Below the pieces are notes generated by a model. The model ran no database searches and was not told the DNA's origin. It worked only from the letters and a program-made list of their open reading frames with translations. This document shows, one piece after another, positions 13,342 through 24,089 of a stretch of DNA of 64,000 bases. A program made the position numbers and the translations under genes. Location: NCBI RefSeq assembly GCF_021730395.1, contig NC_069361.1, positions 67,527,001-67,591,000 of the forward strand, read 5' to 3'. This DNA is from Mercenaria mercenaria. Its lineage: Eukaryota; Mollusca; Bivalvia; Venerida; Veneridae. The first letter of the stretch is position 1. Each line of letters opens with the position of its first letter.

Positions 13342-13394
<53 letters not shown>
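13342..13394 (+). repeat. uninterrupted run of 53 G
   Basis: A homopolymer of 53 G follows 'cggc' and ends at 'aggg'. It can form G-quadruplex structures, and its length in the assembly is likely to be unreliable. A frame of consecutive proline codons on the minus strand is an artefact of it. Confidence 0.9.
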
Positions 13395-13395
<1 letters not shown>

Positions 13396-13397
13396 GG

Positions 13398-13640
13398 GTG
13401 GAGGAAGCAGAGAGGGTGGGGGTTAACGTCAGTCGGACACATACATCATATGACGACTTAAGACCCCTGCGGGCATTATTCTATCCACGGACAGGCACCT
13501 GGGTAGAACCAACGACCTTCCTTCCGCAAACCAACTGGATGGCTAATTCTCAAGTTAATTCTTCAAGCCAGTCTCGAGCCCACAAAGGGGCACGTGATTT
13601 TGTAGTCAGCGACCTTAACCACTCGGCAGTGACAATTACA
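13398..13640 (-). mobile_element. tRNA-derived SINE relic
   Basis: Read on the minus strand from about 13633 it begins GCCGAGTGGTTAAGG, a good A-box and D-arm match to tRNA-Ser/Leu, followed about 30 bp later by GGGCTCGAGACTGG, a B-box-like sequence. The body then runs toward the long C tract on the same strand. It cannot fold as a full tRNA, so I call a SINE and not a tRNA gene. Confidence 0.65.
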
Positions 13641-14250
13641 TTCAAAAAGATAACACCATGGTAACACTATGGCACAAGTGCGTTTGAACAGGTTACCAAT
13701 AAAGTTTTCCAGGCGTACAGGTCAGTCTATAGGGAATAGGTAAGTAGAACCATTGTTTGTTTGTTTCAATCGCGAAAATTTGTGTTTACTGTAAAAGTTT
13801 ACTACTGATAGAAGTATGTGTTTGCATGGGTTACGATTAAGTTGTTCTCTTCATCAAACATTTTCTACTAAACCAGTCCAAGATACACATTATTCTAGAA
13901 CTTTAATCAATACTTTGGCAGCACATTCTAATGATTTGGTCAAATTTTACATTGCAGCATTGTATTGGCGCTTAAATAAGACTGCACCTTCTTCCACCGT
14001 CTCGATTTCTGATGACGTTCTCATTCAACGTTAATATGACCGTAGACGCGACGACGTTAGGGTCAAAACTATTTTCATACGCGAAGCCCCGCGATTGAGA
14101 TTAAATATCGATAATATAATGATAAAACTACACGATTGTATTCAATAATTTGATAAAATGTAGTAATCGTTTTTGTTATTTAGCTCTTCAAACACTCGCA
14201 AATAAAAGTATTGTTATAAATGACATAAAATGTAAAGCAACATAGTTCCA

Positions 14251-14297
14251 ACGTTGACGCCTATATACGTCAGAATAACGTCTTTGACAACGTCAAT
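14251..14297 (+). promoter_or_regulatory. conserved ACGTC cluster upstream of copy A
   Basis: Four TGACG/ACGTC-type cores fall within 47 bp ('gttgacgc', 'tatacgtcag', 'aataacgtct', 'caacgtcaat'), with a TATA-like 'ctatata' at 14261. The same cluster sits at 23672-23719 the same distance (about 77 bp) before the start codon of copy B. Such cores are bound by CREB/ATF-type bZIP factors in animals; regulation here is inference. Confidence 0.5.
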
Positions 14298-14373
14298 AGA
14301 AACGGCGACATTACACTAGACTACAGCCACATTTTTAAAGCGATATGATAAAAACTAATTTATCGCAGAAGTA

Positions 14374-17300
14374 ATGCAGACTTGTACCAGCGAATCACCA
14401 GAAAATGTGTCTGCGCAAGTCAGGTAGATATAATTTAATTTTAAGAAGAATTTTCAACGACAATTATACTAATTCAGAGCGATTTTCCGCCACGCAGTCG
14501 TCAAACCAGGAGGCAAAACATAAGAAATGCAGTCACTGTTCTAGCATGTGTGAAAAGCATTTTCATCGAAAATCTATTTTGGAAGGGCTTATCATTATAA
14601 TGTTATTGTTATTATTATCATCATCATCATCATCATCATTATTATTATTATTATCCCCCGACGAAAGTCGGAGGGATATAGTTTTGGCGTTGTCCGTCCG
14701 TCCGTCCGGAGCCATATCTAGGAAATGGTTGGGAATATTTATTTAAAACTTCATATACATGTTCATCACTATGAGTTCTTGCGGCCCGTCAAGTTTCAGT
14801 CAGATTGTCCAAGTAACACTAGAGTTATGGCCCTTAGAAGTTTCTAGTGTTAACTATATAGGGTACTATAAATATGGCAATTTCTGCATCATAACTTTTG
14901 ATATATTTGACCTAGAACTATGAAACTTAAACAGAATTTAGATCACCATAATGTGGTTATGTACACACAATTTCATTCGGATTTATTTGTAAATTAAGAG
15001 TTATTGCCCTTTAATTGTATAAAAATCCACATATTTGTACATAACAAACTTACCATTTGGTAGAATTTCATTAAATTTCTTTCATTCTTTTCCATGAACA
15101 TTTATTGTAAACATGTGAAGTTGTGTACCCATACCTGGTCACCCCCTTACCTTGATCACACACCTCCCTCCTATCCCCCGACACCCCCCCCCCCCCCCCC
15201 CCCTCCAAAAAAAAAAACAAAAAAAAAACATCCTTATTTTAGATTTTTTTTCAAACAAACTTCATATACATGTTCACCACTATGAGGTTATGGGGCCCAT
15301 CAAGTTTCAGACAGATTGCCCAAGTAACACCAGAGTTATGGCCCTTAGAAGTTTCTAGTGTTAATTATATAGGGTACTATAGATCTATAGATATGGCAAT
15401 TTCTGCATCATAACTTTTGATATATTTGACCTAAAACTATGAAACTTTAACAGAATTTAGAGCACTATAATGTGGTTGTGCACAGACAGTTTTATATGGA
15501 TTTCTATTGTAACTTCAGAGTCATTGCCCTTTAATTGTCTAAACATCCACATATTTGTACATAACAAACTTACCATTTGGCAGAATTTCATTAAATTTCT
15601 TTCATTCTTTTCTGTGAACATTTATTATAAACATGTGAAGTTGCGCACCCACACCTGGTCACCCACTTGCCTTGGTTGGTCATCCCCCTCCCAACCCAAC
15701 TCCCCCCATAAATAAATAAATAAATAAATAATTTTTTGTTTTCATTTCTTATTTTAGATTTTTTTCAAACCTTCCAAGTTGTACCATTCACTCACCTCAC
15801 TTCTTCACCCAGTCATGCCCACCACTGATCATGCATCCTCTGCCCCCCCCCCCCCCCCAACTTCACCCTTTTACCCTTTTTTTTCCTTTCATTTTTAATT
15901 TTCAATCAATATTTATAATCAACATGTGAAATTTTGTTTCCTCTCCCGTTCCCCTGCACCCCACCCCCTAAAAAATAAATATATACATATATAGCTATAT
16001 ATATACTTATATATATTTCCATTCCTTTTTTTTTAAAATGTTCAAACCTTCAACATGTTAAGTTGTGACTGCACAAACCTTGCCCTCAGCCATGTTCAAG
16101 ATATCTTACCTGTGTTCTCTTAAGGACATCTGTTCTTTTAAGTTCAAATGTACATGTTAAACAGCAACACCTGGTGCCAAACCATTTAAAGACAATATTT
16201 CGTACCAGTTCAACTTCAAGCTCACATTTCAATTAACTGCATTTAATTCTAAAAGCTAAGCTTATTACAGTAAGCACATCCCATTCAAAATGAATTCTTT
16301 AGTCAGGATCAAAGTATCATACATTTATGATGTACCCTTTAATTAAACATTTGTTTTCTGTTAAATTGATTTTGACTAATGAAATTATTTGCTTCTTATT
16401 AACATCCTTAACTTTTTGCCGGATATATCTTTTTGCCTTTCCTCACCACAAACCCTTTCGGCGGGGGATACCAATTCATCGAATTTGCTTGTTATTAAGT
16501 ACATCTGATTATTGTGTTTGGCAATAAGATCTTGTCAGCTAAGTCTATATCATTTCAGCATTCGTTTATTATACTAAACATTGGAAGTTCTCTTAGTCGA
16601 AAAAAACATGGACAAACATTTTTGAAATAAGAAAATCTTTTTCAAACATAGTACGAGGGGTGTTCGAAAAATTGATTCAGATCGAAAAAATACATAACTA
16701 CGATATGACGAAGAAATCTCACATCGGTTATTTATATTTCAGTAGCGGACATTACACCGTTATTGTCACGGACACTACAGATTATACAGATCCAGATGAA
16801 TTCGTGCTTGATCTGTCATCCTTACCTTCAGAATCTGACTACTCATTTGATACCTCAAGTAACAGTCAACAAGAAAGCTTTTCTGACCTCGGTAAATACT
16901 AACAATTGTATACTGGATTCGTATTCAATACTTTACATATCTTCGTTTCAAAAAAAAAAGTCAAGTCAAGCCAAGTCAATATTTATTTACTGTCGGTAGA
17001 TAAAATAACATTATAAACATAAGCTATGTATAGCTTTTGACTGACATATTCACATGTTAAATTACACATTTTACATATATAAAATCTATCATAATTGATA
17101 TAAATTAAGAGCTGAAAGACAGTACATCTCGAAAGACAAAGGTAATAAGTACTGAAGAGTACTATTTGTTTAAGAGTATGGAAATAAAATTTCTAATTCA
17201 TTGGTTAAATAAATAAATAAAATATACTGCATCTATATAATAAATTACTAATCTGAATAATAAATAACTAAACTCAAAATATCTAAGCACATGCACATGC

Positions 17301-18564
17301 AATGACAGAAATGGATAAAAAGCTTAAAAAAGTTGTTTGCAACTAAGAATATAAAGCATACACAACAAAACAGCCTAAAAGCACATAATAATTCAAAATT
17401 AGAGAACAGATTAGCTATTAAAATTAACTACAATATTTGACCGTATGAAAAAAAAACCGCTGAGTCGTTGTTTAGTAATAAATGACATTAAAAGTTGGTT
17501 TTATTACTGATGCAAAACATATATTTACAGACACACTTCCTAAGGGAACCAAGAGAAGGTTTGAGACTGAAGACATATCAGAAGTTAACATCAGCGGCGA
17601 AACAAGAAGTTCCGGGTATGAATCCGACACTGAACTTTGGGAGAATGACGTAACACAGCGGAGAAAGAAGAAAATTAAATACAACAAACACAAAGGTAGA
17701 TTAACTTTAAAATGTTTGATTTTTTAGTACATTTTGTTATATATGAGATAGTAATGATAGAATTTTAAGATTTTTAAGGGAAAAAATAGACAACTTTCGC
17801 TGTGACAAGCCCTAAACATGTATATCTTTTGTACGGAATCATTTTCTAGAAATTTCAATGTGTCTTACCTGTAACAGACATTGATTTTCACTGTTTTTCC
17901 GTAAATGACCTTTTGAAAACTCTTTTTGTCTTCAGCTCAACGGAGTCCTTCAAATATCTTTGCAAGTGGTGAGAAAAGAAAATATTCTGAAGAAGAAAAC
18001 GGTCAAAGGAAAAAGAGATTAAAAAGGTCATTTTCAGGTGAATATGAAAGGCTCAGTTCCTCTGACACAAGCTCGAGTATTGACAATGATTCAAGCTCTT
18101 CGAGTTCAGCTGTACTCTTCAGCTCTGATTCTAACTCGTGCTCTTGTTCAAGCACAGATTCAAGCTCAGATTCTTCTAGCTCTGATGATGACACATTTAA
18201 TCAAGATATACCATACAAATGCCTCAACTCCATTCCAAGAATCCTTCCATGTCCAGAATCATGCGCGTGTAAAGTTGGACAAAGTAGAGCGCCCATTCCA
18301 ATTGAGAGAAACGGACGATCAATACAACCACTTTACAAGAAGCTTTTACAGCGCCGTCTGTTGAGTATGGCCAACACTTTTTCAAACACCTGCTGTAACC
18401 GGAAGTGCTATCTACACTGGGCACGAAAAAGAATCTCCCTCGGTCGGATGGTGAAAGATTATGCCGAGTCGGATCTCCGCGTTGACTATTTCTCGTGGGG
18501 CCAATGGAAACAAACACCGGAAGTAGATGAAGAAAGTTCAAGCGACGAGGAATGGTTTTGGTGA
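14374..18564 (+). CDS. acidic serine-rich probable nuclear protein, copy A (330 aa, 4 exons)
   Basis: Exons: 14374-14423, 16743-16891, 17531-17695, 17936-18564; phases 2, 1 and 1 agree and the total is 331 codons including TGA. The start codon is chosen because copy B has the same ATG, the same 50-nt first exon and a matching donor, and joining it to exon 2 restores an AGT serine. Residues 1-66 are acidic (TDPDEFVLDLSSLP). Exon 3 is basic-acidic with RRKKKIKYNKH, a possible nuclear localisation signal; exon 4 adds RKKRLKR, then a run of serines and aspartates, then a conserved C-terminal region with CPESCAC, CCNRKC and several tryptophans, ending DEEWFW. The clustered cysteines could bind zinc, which is inference. 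I do not recognise the family. Intron 1 is enlarged by a transposon at 14653-16469. Confidence 0.75.
14596..14652. repeat. TTA/TCA microsatellite
   Basis: Run of 'tta' and 'tca' triplets in intron 1 of copy A. Copy B has a longer TTA run at the matching place (24040-24128), so the microsatellite predates the duplication. A transposon sits immediately after it in copy A. Confidence 0.8.
14653..16469. mobile_element. TA-flanked DNA transposon remnant in intron 1 of copy A
   Basis: The left end 'tcccccgacgaaag' and the right end 'ctttcggcggggga' are inverted repeats flanked by TA on both sides (14652-14653 and 16469-16470). Just inside the left end is a GTCCGTCCGTCCGTCC run. The body contains a tandem duplication of about 512 bp (14749-15260 repeated at 15261-15640) with phrases such as 'gttatggcccttagaagttt', plus C tracts. 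No transposase is visible, so it is non-autonomous. It is absent from intron 1 of copy B. Confidence 0.65.
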
Positions 18565-18829
18565 TTTTAGACAGGAAATTGGCTGTTGATTATGGAAAGA
18601 ACTTTGTTTATTTATGATATATTGATACAAATTAACGTTGATTAACATATCTTATGCATCGCAACGTCTTGTCTTAATTTCCTGACACCCTTTGCAGTAT
18701 TTTAGCTCTACTGAAAGAATCCTCTTAAGGCAACTTTAAATTTCAGAAAATCGGTTATAGCTTCCTTAAACATAAAATCGCTAAAATATCGGCTTTTATC
18801 AAATTCTTTATATTAAATATCAGCAGGCT

Positions 18830-19062
18830 GTCGACTTTCAAGTATTGAAGTATAGATAAGACTGACCGTATGGAATCCCTTTTTTTGCTCATGTCCTACC
18901 ATTACCAATCGCTCAGTTATCAAAGCGAGATGGTAGGATAGTAGGAGACAGGATGGTAAAAGAATGATAATACGATGAAATATCCGACTACCTTACTATC
19001 CCTAATAAACCATGCCTATTATTATCATTCGTCTTCTTAGCCCGCCAAATAACTAGGTCAGC
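18830..19062. other. 3' flank shared by both duplicates
   Basis: The sequence around 18905-18975 ('caatcgctcag', 'aaagcgagatg', 'aggagacaggatgg') recurs at about 26885-26955 and marks the downstream limit of the duplicated segment. Confidence 0.6.
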
Positions 19063-19318
19063 CATTTTACGGACCGCTTTCTGGTCAAAATGCGGCAATA
19101 TAAGAGTACCTGACTTCAGTTGACTTGCATTCCACTGCATACTATTCAACAACCCCTTTTTCTTACCGTTTTCTTGAAGCACATGTATGGATATCTTGTG
19201 GAAAATAGGTCTACGACGGAGTGAAAATCTACAAACTGTATCAAAATTGATCTGTTCAAGTAGCTGAATTTTATATGAAACAAAGAACAATTTCTTTTGT
19301 TGGTATATAGCCTCTCCC
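19063..19318. repeat. dispersed repeat also found at 49.7 kb
   Basis: About 250 bp here aligns with 49713-49954: 'acggaccgctttct', 'cttcagttgact', 'gatatcttgtggaaaatagg', 'ctgtatcaaaattgatctg' and a shared end 'ttggtatatagcctc'. At 49.7 kb it forms one end of an insertion that splits a duplicated exon, so the common end point is probably a true transposon terminus. Confidence 0.65.
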
Positions 19319-19319
19319 A

Positions 19320-19975
19320 AACCTACTTACCCACCCCCTCCTTCCTACTAACATACCCACCTATGTCAACTCCTCTCTCAAGCGTACCGACATATCAGTA
19401 CAAATATGTGTATGAAAATACGAGTATTTATTATATATATTTATTTATGAACTGGATGTAATATTATCCTTACGACCTGTTCGGTCACTGCGCCTCAAGC
19501 AACAAAAACACTTTTGATATAGATAGTGTATTATAATACATTTTAAAACTTTTTGAAGACGCTAAATTGCCTTGAAATAGTATACATTTCATTAAAAAAG
19601 TAAAATCAGCACCATATTTGCCAATAATGTAAGAATTCGGTTGTTAATTTCAAAATTGAAAACAGATTTACTCTTTACTGCTGCAGAAGTAAGATTTTTT
19701 TATAATATAAACCAGTCACAAACCCTCTTGTCTCAGTACATTTATTGTTCACTGATGATCTATCTGAAATGGAATACGGTAGGTTGACAAACAACCATCG
19801 CCCCTTTTCGCCAGAGAATGGCCCTGTGATGCGTGTATGTAGTCGCTCGGTCACCTTATTTTGAACTGTAAGTTCCTTTTCGTGTGTTCCGAGGTCAGGA
19901 CTCAAAGTGTGCTGGGTTGACAATTTTTCCCTGGCCACTGCAGCGATCAGCGTAGAGTTTTCTCAGCTCTGAGTA
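19320..19975. other. intergenic stretch, nothing recognised
   Basis: AT-rich DNA between the dispersed repeat and the minisatellite; no exon, RNA gene or terminal repeat supported. Confidence 0.4.
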
Positions 19976-19979
19976 CGAC

Positions 19980-21235
19980 ATATAAAAATTAGGTCACTAA
20001 AACGTGCTCACTGAACATTGCCAACAAATTAATGCTTACGGCTCTTGTTCACTGACATAGCTCACTGAATAGTGATGAAGGTACTGTGATAACTAAATAT
20101 TGCTCACAGATTAGTGCTGATAGTGTGGTGAATACTATTCATTGAGTAGTGTTAAATGAACCTTGATCACTGAGTAGTGTTCACTAAATCTTGCTCACTA
20201 ATCAGTTTTGATAGTGCTGTGAACACTAAGCATTGAGCAGTGCTCACTGAGAAGAAATAACTTTGTTGTTAACACTTTGCTCACTGAGTATTATTAATGG
20301 TACTGTGAACACTTGTCACCGAGTAGTCTTCACTCAACAATGCTCACGCAGTAGTGGTAGTGTTCAATGAATAATACTCACGGAGTTGTATCGTCAATGG
20401 TGTTGCGAACATTAGTCACCAAGTAGTGCTAACTGAACAATGCTCAGGAGGTAGTGTGAATGGTGCTGCGACCAATACTCCACGAGCTCACTAAACAATG
20501 CTCACGGTGTAGTGTTAATGATGCTGCGAACGCTAGTCACCATGTACTGTTCACTGAAAATGCTCCTAAAGAAGTGTCAATCGTGCTGCGAACACTTGTC
20601 AACGAGCAGTGTCCACTGAAAAATGCTGTGTGTCAATGGTGTTGCGAACACTTGTTAGCGAGTACTGTTCACTAAACAATGCTCACGGAGTAGTGTCAAT
20701 GGTGCTGCGGACACTAATCACCATGAAGTGTTCACTGAACAATACTCACGGAGTAGTGTTAATGGTGCTGCGAATACTAGTCACCGTGAAGTGTTCACTG
20801 AAAAATACTCACGGAGTAGTGTTAATTCTGCTGCGAACACTAGTCACCATGTATTGTTGACTGGACAATACTCAAGGAGTAGTGTTAATTGTGTTGCGAA
20901 CAGTTGTCAACAAATTTTGCTCGCTGAACAATACTTACGGAGTAGTGTTAATTTTGCTGCGAACACTAGTCACCATGTATTGTTGATTGGACAATGCTCG
21001 AGGAGCAGTGTAAATGGTGCTGCGAACACCTGTCACCGAATAGTGTTCACTGAATAATGCTAACGGAGTAGTGTTAATGGTGCTAGGAACACTTGTCACC
21101 GAGTAATGTTCACTGAACAAGGCTCATAGTTTATGGTGCTGCGAACACTTGTCACCGAGTAGTGTTCATGGTGATGTGAACATTAGTCACCGGAAAACCT
21201 TCATTTGCTCATTGAAAAGTATTCACGGCTCCGTC
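19980..21235. repeat. 63-bp minisatellite between the two paralogs
   Basis: A unit close to 63 bp, containing 'gtgctgcgaacact', 'agtcaccgagtagtgttcac' and 'aatgctcacggagtagtg' in fragments, repeats about 20 times. Units between about 20700 and 21100 are most alike, and the edges are decayed. Because 63 is divisible by three, open frames run through the array in several registers; these are not genes. Confidence 0.85.
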
Positions 21236-21596
21236 GGCACTGCGCGCCTGTAACCAAGCTCTTCTCAAATCAACGTATATTTAGGTATGGTTTTCGATAA
21301 TATAGACTTGCGAATAAGTAAATAACTTACCTAACGTTTTTTCTCAAAGTACACATTTTGCTTGAAATTCAATTTATGCTTACTCCGCTACTTCAGATTT
21401 CACTGATTGAATTTTTGTCAGTTAAGCGTGGCTGCTTTTCCTATAAACCCCTCCGTTTATTGACGTAATCATAGAACGTTATCATGACGTGAAGACGTTG
21501 GCGTCAATATTGTCTTCATTCGTGAAACGTCGCGATTTACATTAAATACTGATAAAAGTAATTGCAGAAATATAATGATAATTTGATAATATATGA

Positions 21597-23582
21597 CTAA
21601 ACTGGGGTACAAAATCATTTAAACTGCTTGGTTTAACATTTCATACTGACCTTAAAACCATGTGCGATATAAATTTTAAAGAAAAAGTTGATAAAATAAG
21701 AAACGTAATTTCGTACTGGAACAAAAGAAACCTTACACCGATTGGACGGATTTCTGTTGTAAAATCTCTTCTTTTACCTTTGCTGACACATCTTTTTATG
21801 TCTTTACCGAATTCCGAAACACAAACTTTACAGGAAATAAATAAACTGTTTTTGGACTTTGTTTGGCAAGGGCCGGCAAAAATTAAAAACTCAGTTGCAG
21901 TAAAGGAATATGCAGAAGGCGGTTTAAAAATGGTTGACGTGTACGCATACATGAAAAGTTTAAAACTTAGCTGGCTTAAAAGGATGTTAAAGGGTACAAA
22001 TAACAAATGCTACTGTCTTACGAGTAATTCACTGAATTTGGAAAAACTATGCAATTGTGGAAAGGGATACATAGACATAATGGTCAACAATGTTAAAAAT
22101 TGCTTTTGGAAAGATGTATTGCGTGCGTTTTCTGAATTGATTGAAAAATCTGAGATAGTTACGGTGGATAATTTTCTTGAAATGCCATTATACTATAATC
22201 ACTTTATTCTTATTGATAGAAAACCTATATTCTTTAAGTTATGGTATGATAAAGGTATTAGATTAATATGTGAAAGATATTATGAACAAAAATGGGATGT
22301 TTATTGACCAACAAGAACTAGAGAGAACTTCAGATTTGAAAATAAATTTTCTTACATATGAAGGAATTAAAAGAGCAATCTTACAAGCTTTTAAATCTAT
22401 TCGTTTACTTGATAAAATGTCGGATATGGACCATGTATTCCCATTCATACCTTTTTTTATGAAGCCTATTTTAAGTACAGATAAAGGAATAAAACAAATG
22501 TACAGAATTTTTATAAAAAACCCTGACAATCCAACGACTCAAGAAAAATGGTGTAATATCTTTGATATTGATACTGCTGAATGGAAACACATATATAGCT
22601 GGATTTATATGATATGTAAGGATACGTATTTACAGTGGCTACAAACTAGAATTTCTCATAGAATATTAGGTACAAATGTTTTGTTATTCAAAATGAACAA
22701 GACTATAACTGAATATTGCACATTTTGTAAAAGTGAAAAAGAAACTTTAGTTCATTTATTTTGGGAATGTGGTCATGTAAAACACTTGATCACAGAAATT
22801 GAAAAACTTGCCAAAACTTATGATAATATGTTTTTTACTAATTGTAAATCTTTTATCTTGGGTTATCCAGGAAAAACTGTATATAATTATAATGTGTTGT
22901 GCTTAGAAATTAAAAGATACATATTTCTCTGTAAAAGAAGGGATGTTATACCATCTTTACATGGACTTAAGGCAAGCTTTAAACTTGCTACCGCAATAAT
23001 TGATAAAACATGTAGAGAAGATAAACAAAAGGGATGGACTCTTGTAGATCTTCTAAGCCAGTGAAAGTGGTATACTGACGCCTTGCTCGATAGTTAATTC
23101 TTTAATTTGAATTCCTATTCAAGAACAAAGTTAATAGTGTGGAGAAGAATTTTTTTACATGAATAATTATATATCTTGTGGATAAGTTGGTTATGTTGTT
23201 CTCTAGTAGCTGATGTTTTTGAAAAACATTTTAAACATTATTAGAACTCATATTAAAAATGATTATGCAATATGCAACATTCAGAATTAGATTAACTTAG
23301 AACTGAAATGTAGGTAATTGACTGGAAATGTATAAAGTGGGGTAAAATAACAACTTTTTTATTATCGGTAGTGTAATCGAACAGTAATATCTACATGAAA
23401 TTGTTAAATTGTTATTAATGTATCATAGCTATTTCTATAGATCGATTTTAACGCTTTCTTGTCAGAAGATATACTTTGTAGTAAGTGGTGATTGTTAGTG
23501 TAGTATTGAAAAAGCCATAGAGCTTGTTTGTAACATATGAATTGAATTTTTCTAAATAAAGATTTACCCCTGAAAAAAAAAA
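21597..23582 (+). mobile_element. 5'-truncated LINE (L1/Tx1-like)
   Basis: The element is bracketed by a 14-bp target-site duplication, ttgataatatatga, at 21583-21596 and 23583-23596, and ends in a short A run. It encodes the C-terminal end of a LINE ORF2 protein: a post-catalytic reverse transcriptase region (WNKRNLTPIGRISVVKSLLL, DFVWQGPAKIKN, GGLKM) at 21660-22305, then a C-terminal zf-RVT-like segment with CTFCKSEKETLVHLFWEC in about 22720-22775, ending with TGA/TAG-free sequence until 23064. The frame shifts once, near 22295-22306, where two overlapping frames exchange. No endonuclease or YADD core is present, so it was truncated at insertion. The family call comes from motif style and is not database-confirmed. 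Confidence 0.8.
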
Positions 23583-23671
23583 TTGATAATATATGATGAT
23601 TGGTTTTCTTATTTCGTTTGACAATAAAAATGTTGGTACAAAATACGTAAAATTTACAGCAACATAGTTCC

Positions 23672-23719
23672 AACGTTGACGTCTATATACGTCATAATAA
23701 CGTCTTTGACAACGTCAAT
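23672..23719 (+). promoter_or_regulatory. conserved ACGTC cluster upstream of copy B
   Basis: Same arrangement as at 14251-14297: 'gttgacgtct', 'tatacgtcat', 'aataacgtct' and 'caacgtcaat', ending 76 bp before the ATG at 23795. Its conservation against a more diverged background suggests a functional promoter element. Confidence 0.5.
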
Positions 23720-23794
23720 AGAAACAGCGACATTAAAGAAGACAACAGCCACATTTCAAAGCGATATGATAAAAATTAATTTATCACAGAAGTA

Positions 23795-24040
23795 ATGCAG
23801 AATTCTATCAGCGAATCACCAGAAATTGCATCTGCGCAAGCGAGGTAAATATATCTTAATTTTAAGAAATTTTTCAAAGACAGTTATAATAATTCAGAGT
23901 GACTTTCAACCACAACTCATAAACCATAAGACAAAACATTTAGAAATTTTGCAGTCACTGTTCTAACATTCGTGAAAAGCATTTTTCGCTGAAAATTTAG
24001 TTTGGAAAAGTTTATAAATGCAATAAAATTATTAGATCTA

Positions 24041-24089
<49 letters not shown>

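Larger units (their letters stand above)
14010..18960 (+). repeat. tandem segmental duplication, copy A
   Basis: This segment matches 21455-26960 in order and orientation, from an upstream ACGTC-rich stretch, through four exons and introns of the serine-rich gene, to a 3' flank that ends in 'caatcgctcag.tatcaaagcgagatg'. Coding exons and short introns align well (intron 3 is 240 bp here and 249 bp in copy B), while intron 1 differs because each copy received its own insertions. Confidence 0.85.

Noticed and set aside
13251-13442. Poly-proline frame on the minus strand
   Set aside because: Translation of the 53-base homopolymer.
13560-13633. tRNA-Ser/Leu gene on the minus strand
   Set aside because: A- and B-box-like sequences are present but the stems do not pair, and a SINE body follows.
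18224-18541. Minus-strand frame repeated at 26213-26647
   Set aside because: Antisense shadow of the conserved last exon of the serine-rich pair.
20460-21057. Overlapping frames such as SSVNGAANTSH repeats
   Set aside because: The 63-bp minisatellite unit is a multiple of three and lacks stops; all registers stay open by chance.
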